From: Balneolaceae bacterium
Lineage (GTDB): Bacteria; Bacteroidota; Rhodothermia; Balneolales; Balneolaceae
Reading direction: 5' to 3'
Assembly: GCA_007126675.1 (NCBI GenBank)
Contig: SLAU01000383.1
Coordinates: 1 to 5,685, forward strand
Length of the DNA: 5,685 bases
Part shown: piece by piece, positions 1 to 5,685 of the stretch
How positions within the stretch are numbered: the stretch's first letter is position 1
Layout: the number at the start of each line of letters is the position of its first letter
Notes under the pieces: model-generated
Database searches by the model: none
Told to the model about the DNA's origin: nothing
Seen by the model: only the letters and a program-made list of their open reading frames with translations
Made by a program: the position numbers and the translations under genes

Positions 1-653
1 CGGCGCCCATGCCTGTTCATCAGGGAGGCCGATACTACAAAAATACTGTTCACAGTATATTGCACGAAATGGGTTATACGGATGCAAAAATAGTTCATCG
101 CCTGGATTCGGTTACGAGTGGAGTGATGTTGTTTGGCAGGAATAAGGAAACGGTGGCGATTTTGCAGAGCCTTTTTAAAGAGGGAAAGGTCAGAAAAGAG
201 TATCTGGCACTTGTTTGCGGAGAAGTAGAAAAAAATTTCAGAATTGATAAACCTATAAAAAGAAAGAAAGGTTTTGTATTTGAGTGCGGTACGGGCCCTG
301 ATGCCAGGGAAGCTGTTACTGAAATAGAAGTGGTGGACAGGCTGAAAGGGTATTCAATTGTTAAAGCAATACCTAAAACGGGGAGAACTCATCAAATACG
401 CCTTCATCTGAAAACCGCCGGATACCCAATTGCAGATGATCCGATTTATGGCCCCGACGGTGATCAAAGCGGAATGAGGCTCCAAAACAGCCCCATACGC
501 CTTGTCAGTTCATCAATTAAAATTGAGCAACCTGAGGTTAAAATAGATTTTGAATCAGATCAAGAATTGAACTGTTTTCATCTGATGACTGGTTTGCCGG
601 ATATCGAATATTCTCGGTTGAAACCACACGGGTGTATAAATTTTGCTCGATAG
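1..653 (+). CDS. RluA-family RNA pseudouridine synthase, 5' end cut off by window edge
   Basis: This enzyme family converts specific uridines in rRNA or tRNA to pseudouridine in the cytoplasm. The reading frame is open to the left edge: codons for Ala-Pro precede the first visible Met at 9, matching the family's conserved KPxxxPVH strand, so that Met is probably internal and the true start lies upstream. Counting from it, the catalytic HRLD motif is at residues 30-33 (Asp33 the nucleophile), followed by SGVMLFGRN. The conserved KEYLA lies near 63-67, KTGRTHQIRLHL at 123-134, and the GYPIADDPIYG strand at 138-148. The hallmark motifs are in order and intact. The missing N-terminal part might include an S4 domain. 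The last 25 or so residues, after FESDQEL, look unlike the family's usual short end and lie in the overlap with the convergent gene at 538-1695. The target RNA (RluA, RluC, RluD or TruC type) cannot be told from this part. Confidence 0.93.
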   Translation, partial: APMPVHQGGRYYKNTVHSILHEMGYTDAKIVHRLDSVTSGVMLFGRNKETVAILQSLFKEGKVRKEYLALVCGEVEKNFRIDKPIKRKKGFVFECGTGPDAREAVTEIEVVDRLKGYSIVKAIPKTGRTHQIRLHLKTAGYPIADDPIYGPDGDQSGMRLQNSPIRLVSSSIKIEQPEVKIDFESDQELNCFHLMTGLPDIEYSRLKPHGCINFAR

Positions 654-1695
654 CATTTGCAGCAGCCATTTTTGCATAATTTTCACCACGGCAGTCGTAG
701 TTAAGATTGATAGTACCACTTAAGTCAATATCAATTTTATCCATGCCATCATAGTCTTCGGTGTGACCTACAAGAACAGTACCGTTAATGGAAGGTGTAC
801 CTCTTGCATTAAAATTATATGCATTTTCAAATATAACCAGACCGTTAAACGTGAAGTTACCGGCAATATCCAATGAACCATCTTCATACTCAAGCTCACC
901 ACTAGAGCGAATAACCAAAATACCATAACCTTCATCTATACCACCTGAAAGGCGTGCCTGATCTTCCACAAAAAATACCCCCGGGCTCTCTTGAGTACCC
1001 AAAGTTCCTTTATAATTACCGGAGATATATTGAGTTAAAGGTGAGTTAGCCAAACGCGCAATCAGTTCATCAGTAGGCTGGTATGAGAAGTCCGGATCAG
1101 GATCTATTTTAGGATCACCAATAATTTCAGAGCTTCCACTATACCCATCAAAATTTCCTTCAGAACCTGGTAGTGTTGTAATTCCGGGCATGTCTTCACA
1201 TCCGCTGCCTGCAGGTGCATCACCGGTAATGCTTGCGTTGCCACCCATACTAAATGTGAAATTGTCAGGATCCGCAGCAACACCAAGGGCCGATTTAAAA
1301 TCAGGCACAAGTGCACTAAACTTTTGTTTCAGATACAGGCTTCTGACCTGAACAACTTCACTCTTGTATTTGGCATTTGAATAAAGCCACAATGAATCCG
1401 GCTCCCAAAAGTCTGCTGTATCCTGAATGTAATCTGTATATAAAGCAACTTCAACTCCCTGTATTTCGTTTACCCAGGGATTACTTTGGTCATGATTATT
1501 AGGCCAGTCATCATCCTGATTAATTTCCTGCATAGCCATTTGAATAGCAGTATGAGCTGCATTTTTTGCCATGGTATATTCTGCGTAATCTACTGTTTCT
1601 TGGTTAAGCATCTTTCCTGTCATGGAGGTACTGTGTGCCACAAAGCCAAGGGCTACTAATACTCCAAAGCAGATTATGATCATTGCTCGTCCCAT
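538..1695 (-). CDS. GspK/PilX/MshP-like minor pilin with large beta-rich C-terminal domain
   Basis: The protein has 385 residues. A hydrophobic anchor (about 4-20) starts almost at the N-terminus. It is followed by a probable helix with AKNAAHTAIQMAMQEI (43-58), which resembles the AxxAAxxGxxxAL helix of PilX and GspK proteins. Residues about 140-340 are Gly/Asn/Asp-rich with short beta-strand-like repeats; 255-310 (GYGILVIRSSG, LDIAGNFTFNGLVIF, SINGTVLVGH) resemble the solenoid domain found in some large PilX-type proteins. Cys166 and Cys335 could form a disulfide in the periplasm or outside the cell. There is no G|xxxxE prepilin site; GspK proteins also lack Glu5. The start is well fixed: an in-frame TGA lies three codons upstream and an AGGTGA ribosome site sits 6 nt before the ATG. 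It is the last gene of the three-gene run, 19 bp after its neighbour. The pilin assignment rests on fold-style resemblance and gene order. An unrelated anchored surface protein is possible. Confidence 0.62.
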   Translation of the reverse strand: MGRAMIIICFGVLVALGFVAHSTSMTGKMLNQETVDYAEYTMAKNAAHTAIQMAMQEINQDDDWPNNHDQSNPWVNEIQGVEVALYTDYIQDTADFWEPDSLWLYSNAKYKSEVVQVRSLYLKQKFSALVPDFKSALGVAADPDNFTFSMGGNASITGDAPAGSGCEDMPGITTLPGSEGNFDGYSGSSEIIGDPKIDPDPDFSYQPTDELIARLANSPLTQYISGNYKGTLGTQESPGVFFVEDQARLSGGIDEGYGILVIRSSGELEYEDGSLDIAGNFTFNGLVIFENAYNFNARGTPSINGTVLVGHTEDYDGMDKIDIDLSGTINLNYDCRGENYAKMAAANAIEQNLYTRVVSTENIRYPANQSSDENSSILDLIQNLF

Positions 1696-1701
1696 AATAG
1701 T

Positions 1702-1707
1702 TCACCT
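1702..1707 (-). promoter_or_regulatory. Ribosome binding site AGGTGA of the GspK/PilX-like gene
   Basis: On the minus strand AGGTGA ends 6 nt before the ATG at 1695. Its last three bases (TGA) are also an in-frame stop for the gene that follows. The site therefore both supports this ATG and excludes any longer N-terminus. Confidence 0.65.
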
Positions 1708-1714
1708 ATTTATT

Positions 1715-2344
1715 TTAATTGAATTGTAAATTTGGTGGGGTATAACGTTTTTCCCATACCGACCGAACATAACGCCCATCACTGGAGGCCCGGTTATACA
1801 GCTTTTCATCCGCTTGTAATTCAAGACGTAAATGAATTTGTTTTACATCTCCGATAGTAACAGGAGAAGGCATATTGTCAGTTAGTATACTTCCAACAGT
1901 ATTATAATAACGTAATTCAAAGTGTGTAACTCCGCTTCTTATGTGAGTTGTATCCGGTACACCTGTATTTCCGTCAATTACGACCCGTATTAAAGTTTTA
2001 ACATTAAGATTATTTGCATTTGGGGGAGACTCGTCCAATAATTCCCAAATTACCCTGTCAGGGTCTTTTGTGAGATCGCTCTGAATGTTTCTGTAAAATT
2101 CAATTCGGTTATCATCTGCATCTAAAAGAATGGAGCCCATACTTTCCTGGGATGATTTATCAACATCATATCCCATGTTCGGAAGGTCATCATTCAGCAT
2201 AGTCGTAATATTCATGAGACGATTTTTCGTCATTTGTGTAATAGTCAGTTCAGCACTGCTGTTCTGTACATTTAGATTCATTGCCAGTATACTCAGGAGC
2301 AGAAGGGCGGCAATTATATAACTTGTGATTAAACCAAGGTTCAT
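1715..2344 (-). CDS. GspJ/PilW/MshO-like minor pilin
   Basis: The protein has 209 residues with one N-terminal hydrophobic segment (about 5-22, rich in Leu, Ile and Ala), then a polar helix (about 25-55), then a beta-rich globular part. This is the pilin layout. The pattern IEFYRN (81-86), VIWELL (98-103), LIRVVIDG (118-125), GVTHFELRYYN (138-148), VKQIHLRLELQ (167-177) and a C-terminal YTPPNLQ follows the strand order of GspJ/PilW proteins, where a V..F.(L/V).Y(Y/D) strand and a closing 'pRNL' are common. A Gly at residue 4 precedes the hydrophobic segment but there is no Glu at +5. A GGAG ribosome site 8 nt before the ATG supports the start. It lies 20 bp after the MshD-like gene and 19 bp before the PilX-like gene, so the three are almost surely one transcript. 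The expected role is a minor pilin in a pilus or pseudopilus tip; the family call is by pattern only. Confidence 0.62.
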   Translation of the reverse strand: MNLGLITSYIIAALLLLSILAMNLNVQNSSAELTITQMTKNRLMNITTMLNDDLPNMGYDVDKSSQESMGSILLDADDNRIEFYRNIQSDLTKDPDRVIWELLDESPPNANNLNVKTLIRVVIDGNTGVPDTTHIRSGVTHFELRYYNTVGSILTDNMPSPVTIGDVKQIHLRLELQADEKLYNRASSDGRYVRSVWEKRYTPPNLQFN

Positions 2345-2352
2345 TTCAAAAT

Positions 2353-2356
2353 CTCC
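2353..2356 (-). promoter_or_regulatory. Ribosome binding site GGAG of the GspJ/PilW-like gene
   Basis: GGAG on the minus strand is separated from the ATG at 2344 by 8 nt, a good spacing. It lies inside the 20-bp gap after the preceding gene's stop codon. It supports the short leader (MNLG) of this protein. Confidence 0.55.
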
Positions 2357-2364
2357 ATCATCAA

Positions 2365-2880
2365 TTAATCCGCATAGTAATTTCTTATAAATTCGAGCCT
2401 GTATTGCCTCGGTTCTCCGCCACTTCTTAGATACTCACTTTCAACAGTTACAACAATTTTTTTAAACGTTGATCTGGTCAATGTCTGTTCAAATGTGTTG
2501 GGATCCACATAAAAAACTTCAGAGCGCAGACTAAAGTCGCCATGCGAGGTTGTTACTATCTCTTCCCAGCCATTATAATCATCAAAGTCATTAAACAATG
2601 TTCGCTGAGTTTCACCTGCGTCAGGCCCAAGATTTCCTGGAGCTGTAAAATCACCCGGTATATTTACCGGAGGTGCCGCAGCGTTTATTGTAACCTGGTC
2701 AAAACTTTTTGAACGGGCTTCTTCAATAATCTCCTGTCCTAAAGAAATTACTTCCTGCTCTAATTCACCTTGAATTTGCATGGTTGTATTTCTTTGAATC
2801 ATATAATTGGCGTTCATCAGTATGATCGAGAAGATCATCATGGCCGCCATTGTTTGTATGACTTCACTGTACCCTATCAT
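2365..2880 (-). CDS. MshD/GspI/PilV-like minor pilin, first gene of pilin-like operon
   Basis: The protein has 171 residues. A hydrophobic segment at about 11-24 is followed by a helix ending in SLGQEIIEEARSKSFD (46-61), which resembles the 'lAqxlmEEI...FDe' helix after the anchor in MshD-type pilins. The NDFDDYNGW stretch (97-105) resembles their DD..DY.G motif, and FKKIVVTVES (139-148) their 'KrixVtV' strand. Gly3 precedes the hydrophobic region; Glu falls at +3 after it instead of +5. An in-frame TAA four codons before the ATG excludes a longer leader. No clear Shine-Dalgarno is seen; the sequence before the start is A-rich (AAAGAAAAACCACC). It is the promoter-proximal gene of a three-gene run, separated from the upstream malate dehydrogenase gene by a strong terminator. 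The assignment to the minor pilin class is fairly good; the exact subfamily is uncertain. Confidence 0.65.
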   Translation of the reverse strand: MIGYSEVIQTMAAMMIFSIILMNANYMIQRNTTMQIQGELEQEVISLGQEIIEEARSKSFDQVTINAAAPPVNIPGDFTAPGNLGPDAGETQRTLFNDFDDYNGWEEIVTTSHGDFSLRSEVFYVDPNTFEQTLTRSTFKKIVVTVESEYLRSGGEPRQYRLEFIRNYYAD

Positions 2881-2966
2881 GGTGGTTTTTCTTTAGTTGT
2901 ACTATGTCAACGATATCAAAAAAACGCTGCTTTTCATAGAGTTATACGGATTAGAAAATATTTATG

Positions 2967-2972
2967 ATTATA
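2967..2972 (-). promoter_or_regulatory. Possible -10 element (TATAAT) for the pilin-like operon
   Basis: A perfect TATAAT occurs on the minus strand about 87 nt before the first pilin-like start codon, between that gene and the upstream terminator, where a promoter is needed. At 17-bp spacing the -35 region is poor (CTAATT), and the region is AT-rich, so chance occurrence is quite possible. No good TAnnTTTG Bacteroidota-type -7 box was seen nearby. Confidence 0.28.
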
Positions 2973-3041
2973 GCAGTGTCTATCTTAAGAATTAGAGCCA
3001 TTTTTGTAGAGATTGTTACAAAAGTTTAATGGCTGAAAATA

Positions 3042-3076
3042 AAAAACCCCGTCAGTTTAAACTGAACGGGGTTTTT
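3042..3076 (-). terminator. Intrinsic terminator after malate dehydrogenase, symmetric enough to act both ways
   Basis: The arms AAAAACCCCGTCAGTTT and AAACTGAACGGGGTTTTT pair with a single-base bulge. The apex is a perfect 12-bp palindrome (CAGTTTAAACTG, 3053-3064). On the minus strand the GC-rich stem is followed by a T run (TTTTTTATTTT), giving a classic rho-independent terminator 45 bp after the mdh stop codon. The mirror-image T run on the plus strand means it could also stop transcription coming from the left, though no plus-strand gene precedes it closely. It separates the metabolic genes from the pilin-like operon. Confidence 0.88.
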
Positions 3077-3090
3077 AAAATTGCAAGTAG

Positions 3091-3107
3091 TGAAGAACCA
3101 GTCTTCA
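3091..3107 (-). other. Small hairpin between mdh stop and terminator
   Basis: TGAAGA and TCTTCA form a 6-bp stem around a 5-nt loop in the mdh 3' untranslated region, just before the main terminator. It has no T run of its own. It may simply be part of the 3' end structure, or chance. Confidence 0.25.
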
Positions 3108-3120
3108 GTTTATTTGCGGT

Positions 3121-4077
3121 TTATTTATTCATCAGCTTGTGGAAGTCGTCCATAGTTGAACGAACAGCTGAAGCTGAATCTTTTAAAAGATCTTGTTCTT
3201 CTTTGTTTAAATCAACCTCAATTATTTCTTTTATACCGCCGTGCCCCAGTTTTACGGGCACTCCGATAAAAAGATCGTTAATTCCATACTCACCTGTGAG
3301 CTTAGCAGCACATGGGAAAATGCGGTTTTGATCAAGCATGATCGCTTCTACCATTTGCGCAGATGCAGCACCCGGTGCATACCAGGCTGAAGTACCCATC
3401 AACCCTACTAATTCACCACCACCTTTTTTGGTACGTTCTACAATGGCATCCAATTTATCTGTTGAGATTAATTGTGTCACTGGAATACCCGCAACAGTTG
3501 TATAACGCGGCAACGGAACCATGGTATCACCATGCCCGCCCATTAGTAAAGCCTGAATATCCTTAGGTGATACATTCAGCTCTTCAGCAAGAAATGCTCG
3601 ATATCTGGCTGTATCTAATATTCCGGCCATTCCCATTACTTTGTTTTTATCGAGGCCGCTTGCAGCGTATGAGACATAAGTCATAACGTCCAGCGGATTT
3701 GATACAACAATTATAATGGTATCGGGTGAGTGTTCAATTAATTGTTTGGTAACTGAATCAACGATTTTAGCGTTAATTTCGAGAAGATCATCACGGCTCA
3801 TTCCCGGCCTTCTTGGAACCCCGGCAGTGATTACACAAACGTCAGAGTTTGCGGTATCTTTATAATCAACGGTACCATTCAGGTATGTGTCAAACCCATA
3901 AATAGGTGATGATTCCCATTGATCAAGAGCTCGTCCTTTGGATGGATAAAATGTTTTGTCGTCCTCTTTTTTTTCGATGTCTACCATTACAACTTCTTTC
4001 GCAAAATCGCGCTGTGCAATGGAGAGGGCAACTGTTGAACCAACATTACCCCCGGCGCCAACTACGGTTACTTTCAT
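3121..4077 (-). CDS. mdh: Malate dehydrogenase, LDH-like type, NAD-dependent
   Basis: The enzyme interconverts malate and oxaloacetate with NAD(H) in the TCA cycle, in the cytoplasm. At 318 residues it has the usual length. The Rossmann glycine loop is GAGGNVG (7-13) and Asp33 at the end of the second strand favours NAD over NADP. In the active-site loop AGVPRRPGMSR, Arg89 sits where lactate dehydrogenases have Gln102, giving malate specificity, and Arg95 is the second substrate arginine. Asp155 and Arg158 (DTAR) and the catalytic His182 (GGHGDTMVPLP) complete the site. Two oddities appear: the glycine loop has one residue more than the GAGNVG usual in LDH-like enzymes, and the loop after Asp33 (EKKEDDKTFYPSK) is about seven residues longer than usual. 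The gene lies 57 bp or less after the NAD kinase gene on the same strand, is probably cotranscribed with it, and is followed by a strong terminator. No clear ribosome site is seen; the upstream bases are A-rich. Confidence 0.96.
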   Translation of the reverse strand: MKVTVVGAGGNVGSTVALSIAQRDFAKEVVMVDIEKKEDDKTFYPSKGRALDQWESSPIYGFDTYLNGTVDYKDTANSDVCVITAGVPRRPGMSRDDLLEINAKIVDSVTKQLIEHSPDTIIIVVSNPLDVMTYVSYAASGLDKNKVMGMAGILDTARYRAFLAEELNVSPKDIQALLMGGHGDTMVPLPRYTTVAGIPVTQLISTDKLDAIVERTKKGGGELVGLMGTSAWYAPGAASAQMVEAIMLDQNRIFPCAAKLTGEYGINDLFIGVPVKLGHGGIKEIIEVDLNKEEQDLLKDSASAVRSTMDDFHKLMNK

Positions 4078-4133
4078 AGTATTTTTCTTGTTTTTTAATT
4101 ACGATTAGCGGTTGTTATAAAATACGACTTTTA

Positions 4134-5000
4134 TTACTTCTTCTCTCGATTATCCGCCCCCCACATCAATTTATCACGAAGTGTTTTAAAGTAGCTTTGG
4201 TCCGGCAGCTGCACAAGATTTATGAATGCATCACTTTGAGTAATACTAACTTCAGAAATATTTTCATCAACTGATTTGCCATCATACGAGAAAATGATGT
4301 GTTCTGAATCATCTTCTACCTTGATTTTCAGTTCTCTGTTTGAGGGTACCACCAATGGCCGTGTGGTAAGTGTATGAGGATTAATGGGGGTAATTACCAT
4401 AACCGGAGTTCCCGGCATTACTATTGGGCCGCCTGCTGAAAGATTATATGCTGTTGATCCGGTTGGGGTTGAAATGATTAACCCATCTGACCAAAACCGA
4501 TTTAGTAATTGATCATCATAATATGCAGTGAGTGTTACCAGGGATGTTGATCCTTTTCTGCTGAATAAAAACTCATTCAAAGCATGGAATTCGGTATTCT
4601 TTGTTGATGCTTTGAGAAAAGATCTTTTTTCTGTTTTATGTTTACCCTCAACAATTGTACTTAAAGCACTATTTACGTCATTAGGCTGCACATTAGCCAT
4701 AAATCCCAGTTTTCCTGTATTAATTCCTAAAACCGGTATGTTCGTATTTTTAATGATTTGGGCTGTATGAAGCATCGTTCCATCTCCCCCAATTGCAACA
4801 ACCAAATCAGATTCTGATGCACAATCTTCTTCATTTCGGAGAAGGGTATAACTTTCAGGAGAAACACTGACCGGGATTAGTTTTTTTAACGATTCCGGAA
4901 TAAACAGGTGGTGACTATTTTGATCACACCAGATCAGGGTTTCTGTAAATGGATCCCTGATAGCATACCTTTCGGGATTGGCTATAATTGAGAATTTCAT
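4134..5000 (-). CDS. nadK: NAD kinase (ATP/polyphosphate-NAD kinase)
   Basis: NAD kinase phosphorylates NAD+ to NADP+, the only de novo route to NADP, in the cytoplasm. The protein has 288 residues, a typical bacterial length. Visible hallmarks are the GGDGT motif (71-75, Asp73 the key acidic residue), LGINTGKLGF (91-100), the NE pair at 142-143, the conserved DGLIISTPTGSTAYNLSAGGP block (172-192) that binds NAD, PINPHTLTTRPLV (205-217) and the SYDGK strand (238-242). Nothing important is missing. The ATG overlaps the stop codon of the upstream gene as ATGA, so translation is probably coupled to that gene; this also explains the lack of a clear ribosome site. The mdh gene follows after 56 bp without a visible terminator. 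Confidence 0.97.
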   Translation of the reverse strand: MKFSIIANPERYAIRDPFTETLIWCDQNSHHLFIPESLKKLIPVSVSPESYTLLRNEEDCASESDLVVAIGGDGTMLHTAQIIKNTNIPVLGINTGKLGFMANVQPNDVNSALSTIVEGKHKTEKRSFLKASTKNTEFHALNEFLFSRKGSTSLVTLTAYYDDQLLNRFWSDGLIISTPTGSTAYNLSAGGPIVMPGTPVMVITPINPHTLTTRPLVVPSNRELKIKVEDDSEHIIFSYDGKSVDENISEVSITQSDAFINLVQLPDQSYFKTLRDKLMWGADNREKK

Positions 5001-5685
5001 ATAGAGCGTGATTCATCTGATTTAACCCGGATGTGCTCAATAAATAATTTCCAGGGCACCAAATTATCGTTCATCCCACTTATGTGCGGATGATAAAGCT
5101 GTATGATGCGTGAATTAATTTTTATCCAGTAATCTTGGTTTAAATCGATGTAAGAATTGTGAAAGGAATCACTTTGTTTGGTGTAGATAGCTGTTCTTGA
5201 GTCGGCAACTCTTGTATCAAAAAAACGCATTTCAGCATCCGGCTGAAGATAATTACTACGAACTCTTGATAAAAAGCTTCTCACCAAATAATCCTCACTA
5301 AAGCTGATCATATAGGCTGAATCGGGTTCACCAAGTTCATCATCAGGAACAGAAAGTTCATTGATTGTATAGCTGCCACGCAACTCATAATTGTCTTCGC
5401 CAAATTCGTTTAGTCTATTTTTTAACCAATGCAGATTCCCTCTAAAATTATCATTTAAATGGATAAAAGTATTTCGATAGGATGAAGAACTGTTTATTCG
5501 GTAACGATCCTGGTAAACCGGTATTAAATTATATGTTGTATCGGAAACATTTTTGGCTATTTCAGGCCCGATTTCCGGGATCCAGTCAATTTCTCCCCTT
5601 GCAAACTTTTGAAACAATTGGCTTTCATCTTTTGCATAAATAAAATCAATCCTGTTTATATTCGGCCGCGTAAGTCTGCTGGCAG
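4997..5685 (-). CDS. C-terminal part of a probable family-5 (OppA/DppA-like) solute-binding protein, 5' end outside window
   Basis: The frame is open from the right edge. A TTG at 5617 is not a convincing start, because sensible sequence (ASRLTRPNINRIDFIYAKDE) continues upstream of it. The piece NINRIDFIYAKDESQLFQKF followed by ARGEIDW resembles the family-5 binding-protein stretch 'ldkIxfxyikd...alxxGeiD'. The end, IIQLYHPHISGMNDNLVPWK then LFIEHIRV, resembles the family's closing 'lyxphvxGlxxn......w.iexv' strand. Such proteins capture peptides or other solutes for an ABC importer, in the periplasm, often as lipoproteins. The signal peptide would be in the missing part. The stretch between the two motifs looks shorter than in OppA/DppA and is not otherwise recognisable, so it is a divergent member at best. 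The stop codon overlaps the nadK start (ATGA). No transporter permease or ATPase gene is in view. The family call is moderate. Confidence 0.5.
   Translation of the reverse strand, partial: ASRLTRPNINRIDFIYAKDESQLFQKFARGEIDWIPEIGPEIAKNVSDTTYNLIPVYQDRYRINSSSSYRNTFIHLNDNFRGNLHWLKNRLNEFGEDNYELRGSYTINELSVPDDELGEPDSAYMISFSEDYLVRSFLSRVRSNYLQPDAEMRFFDTRVADSRTAIYTKQSDSFHNSYIDLNQDYWIKINSRIIQLYHPHISGMNDNLVPWKLFIEHIRVKSDESRSI

Noticed and set aside
1104..1316. Minus-strand 70-codon open frame inside the PilX-like gene
   Set aside because: It is an out-of-frame shadow of the larger gene on the same strand, without a ribosome site or sensible composition.
2896..2911. Imperfect hairpin GTTG(T)AC-TAT-GTCAAC in the leader of the pilin-like operon
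   Set aside because: It is a six-pair stem with a bulge and a three-base loop. This is too weak to call an operator or riboswitch without conservation data.
2906..2911. TTGACA-like -35 box on the minus strand close to the first pilin-like gene
   Set aside because: The matching -10 position would fall at the start codon and no TATAAT-like sequence is there, so it cannot drive this gene.
3029..3331. Plus-strand open frame of 100 codons starting just before the terminator
   Set aside because: It reads through the terminator hairpin and the antisense of the mdh 3' end. Its protein sequence has no recognisable features, and mdh is certain on the other strand.
5615..5617. TTG as the start of the gene at the right edge
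   Set aside because: The reading frame stays open to the window edge, and the 22 upstream codons continue the binding-protein-like pattern, so the start lies outside the window.
1..5685. Search by eye for CRISPR repeats, transposase genes, tRNA-like folds and long direct repeats
   Set aside because: No regularly spaced repeats, transposase motifs, cloverleaf or terminal inverted repeats were found. All gaps between genes are short; the longest, 2881-3120, holds only the leader of the pilin-like operon, the terminator and a small hairpin.

Overview
The window looks like chromosomal DNA of a Gram-negative bacterium near the Bacteroidota / Rhodothermota-Balneolota group. I infer this from moderately AT-rich coding sequence, a malate dehydrogenase that resembles what I remember of the Salinibacter/Rhodothermales enzyme, and weak or absent Shine-Dalgarno sites before several genes. 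This is a judgement from protein style, not a database result. There is no tRNA, rRNA, insertion sequence, CRISPR array or phage gene.

Layout, left to right. At 1-653 (+) lies the 3' part of an RluA-family pseudouridine synthase gene whose start is outside the window. Every other gene is on the minus strand. In their direction of transcription (right to left) they fall into two units. The first unit is the C-terminal part of a probable family-5 solute-binding protein (4997-5685, cut by the right edge), an NAD kinase (4134-5000, overlapping the previous gene by ATGA) and an LDH-like malate dehydrogenase (3121-4077). It ends at a strong hairpin terminator (3042-3076). The second unit is a tight three-gene run of single-anchor proteins: a MshD/GspI/PilV-like protein (2365-2880), a GspJ/PilW-like protein (1715-2344) and a GspK/PilX/MshP-like protein with a large repetitive beta-rich domain (538-1695). 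Its last gene runs convergently into the pseudouridine synthase gene, with a 116-bp coding overlap.

The first unit is housekeeping: NADP supply, the TCA-cycle malate/oxaloacetate step, and possibly solute uptake. The second unit is the most interesting part. Its gene order matches the minor-pilin order I-J-K of type II secretion and V-W-X or mshD-mshO-mshP of type IV pili, so it may encode a pilus or pseudopilus tip complex. None of the three proteins has a normal prepilin leader with the G|xxxxE signature. Each instead has a glycine at residue 2, 3 or 4 directly before the hydrophobic segment, and in two of the three an in-frame stop just upstream of the ATG rules out a longer leader.
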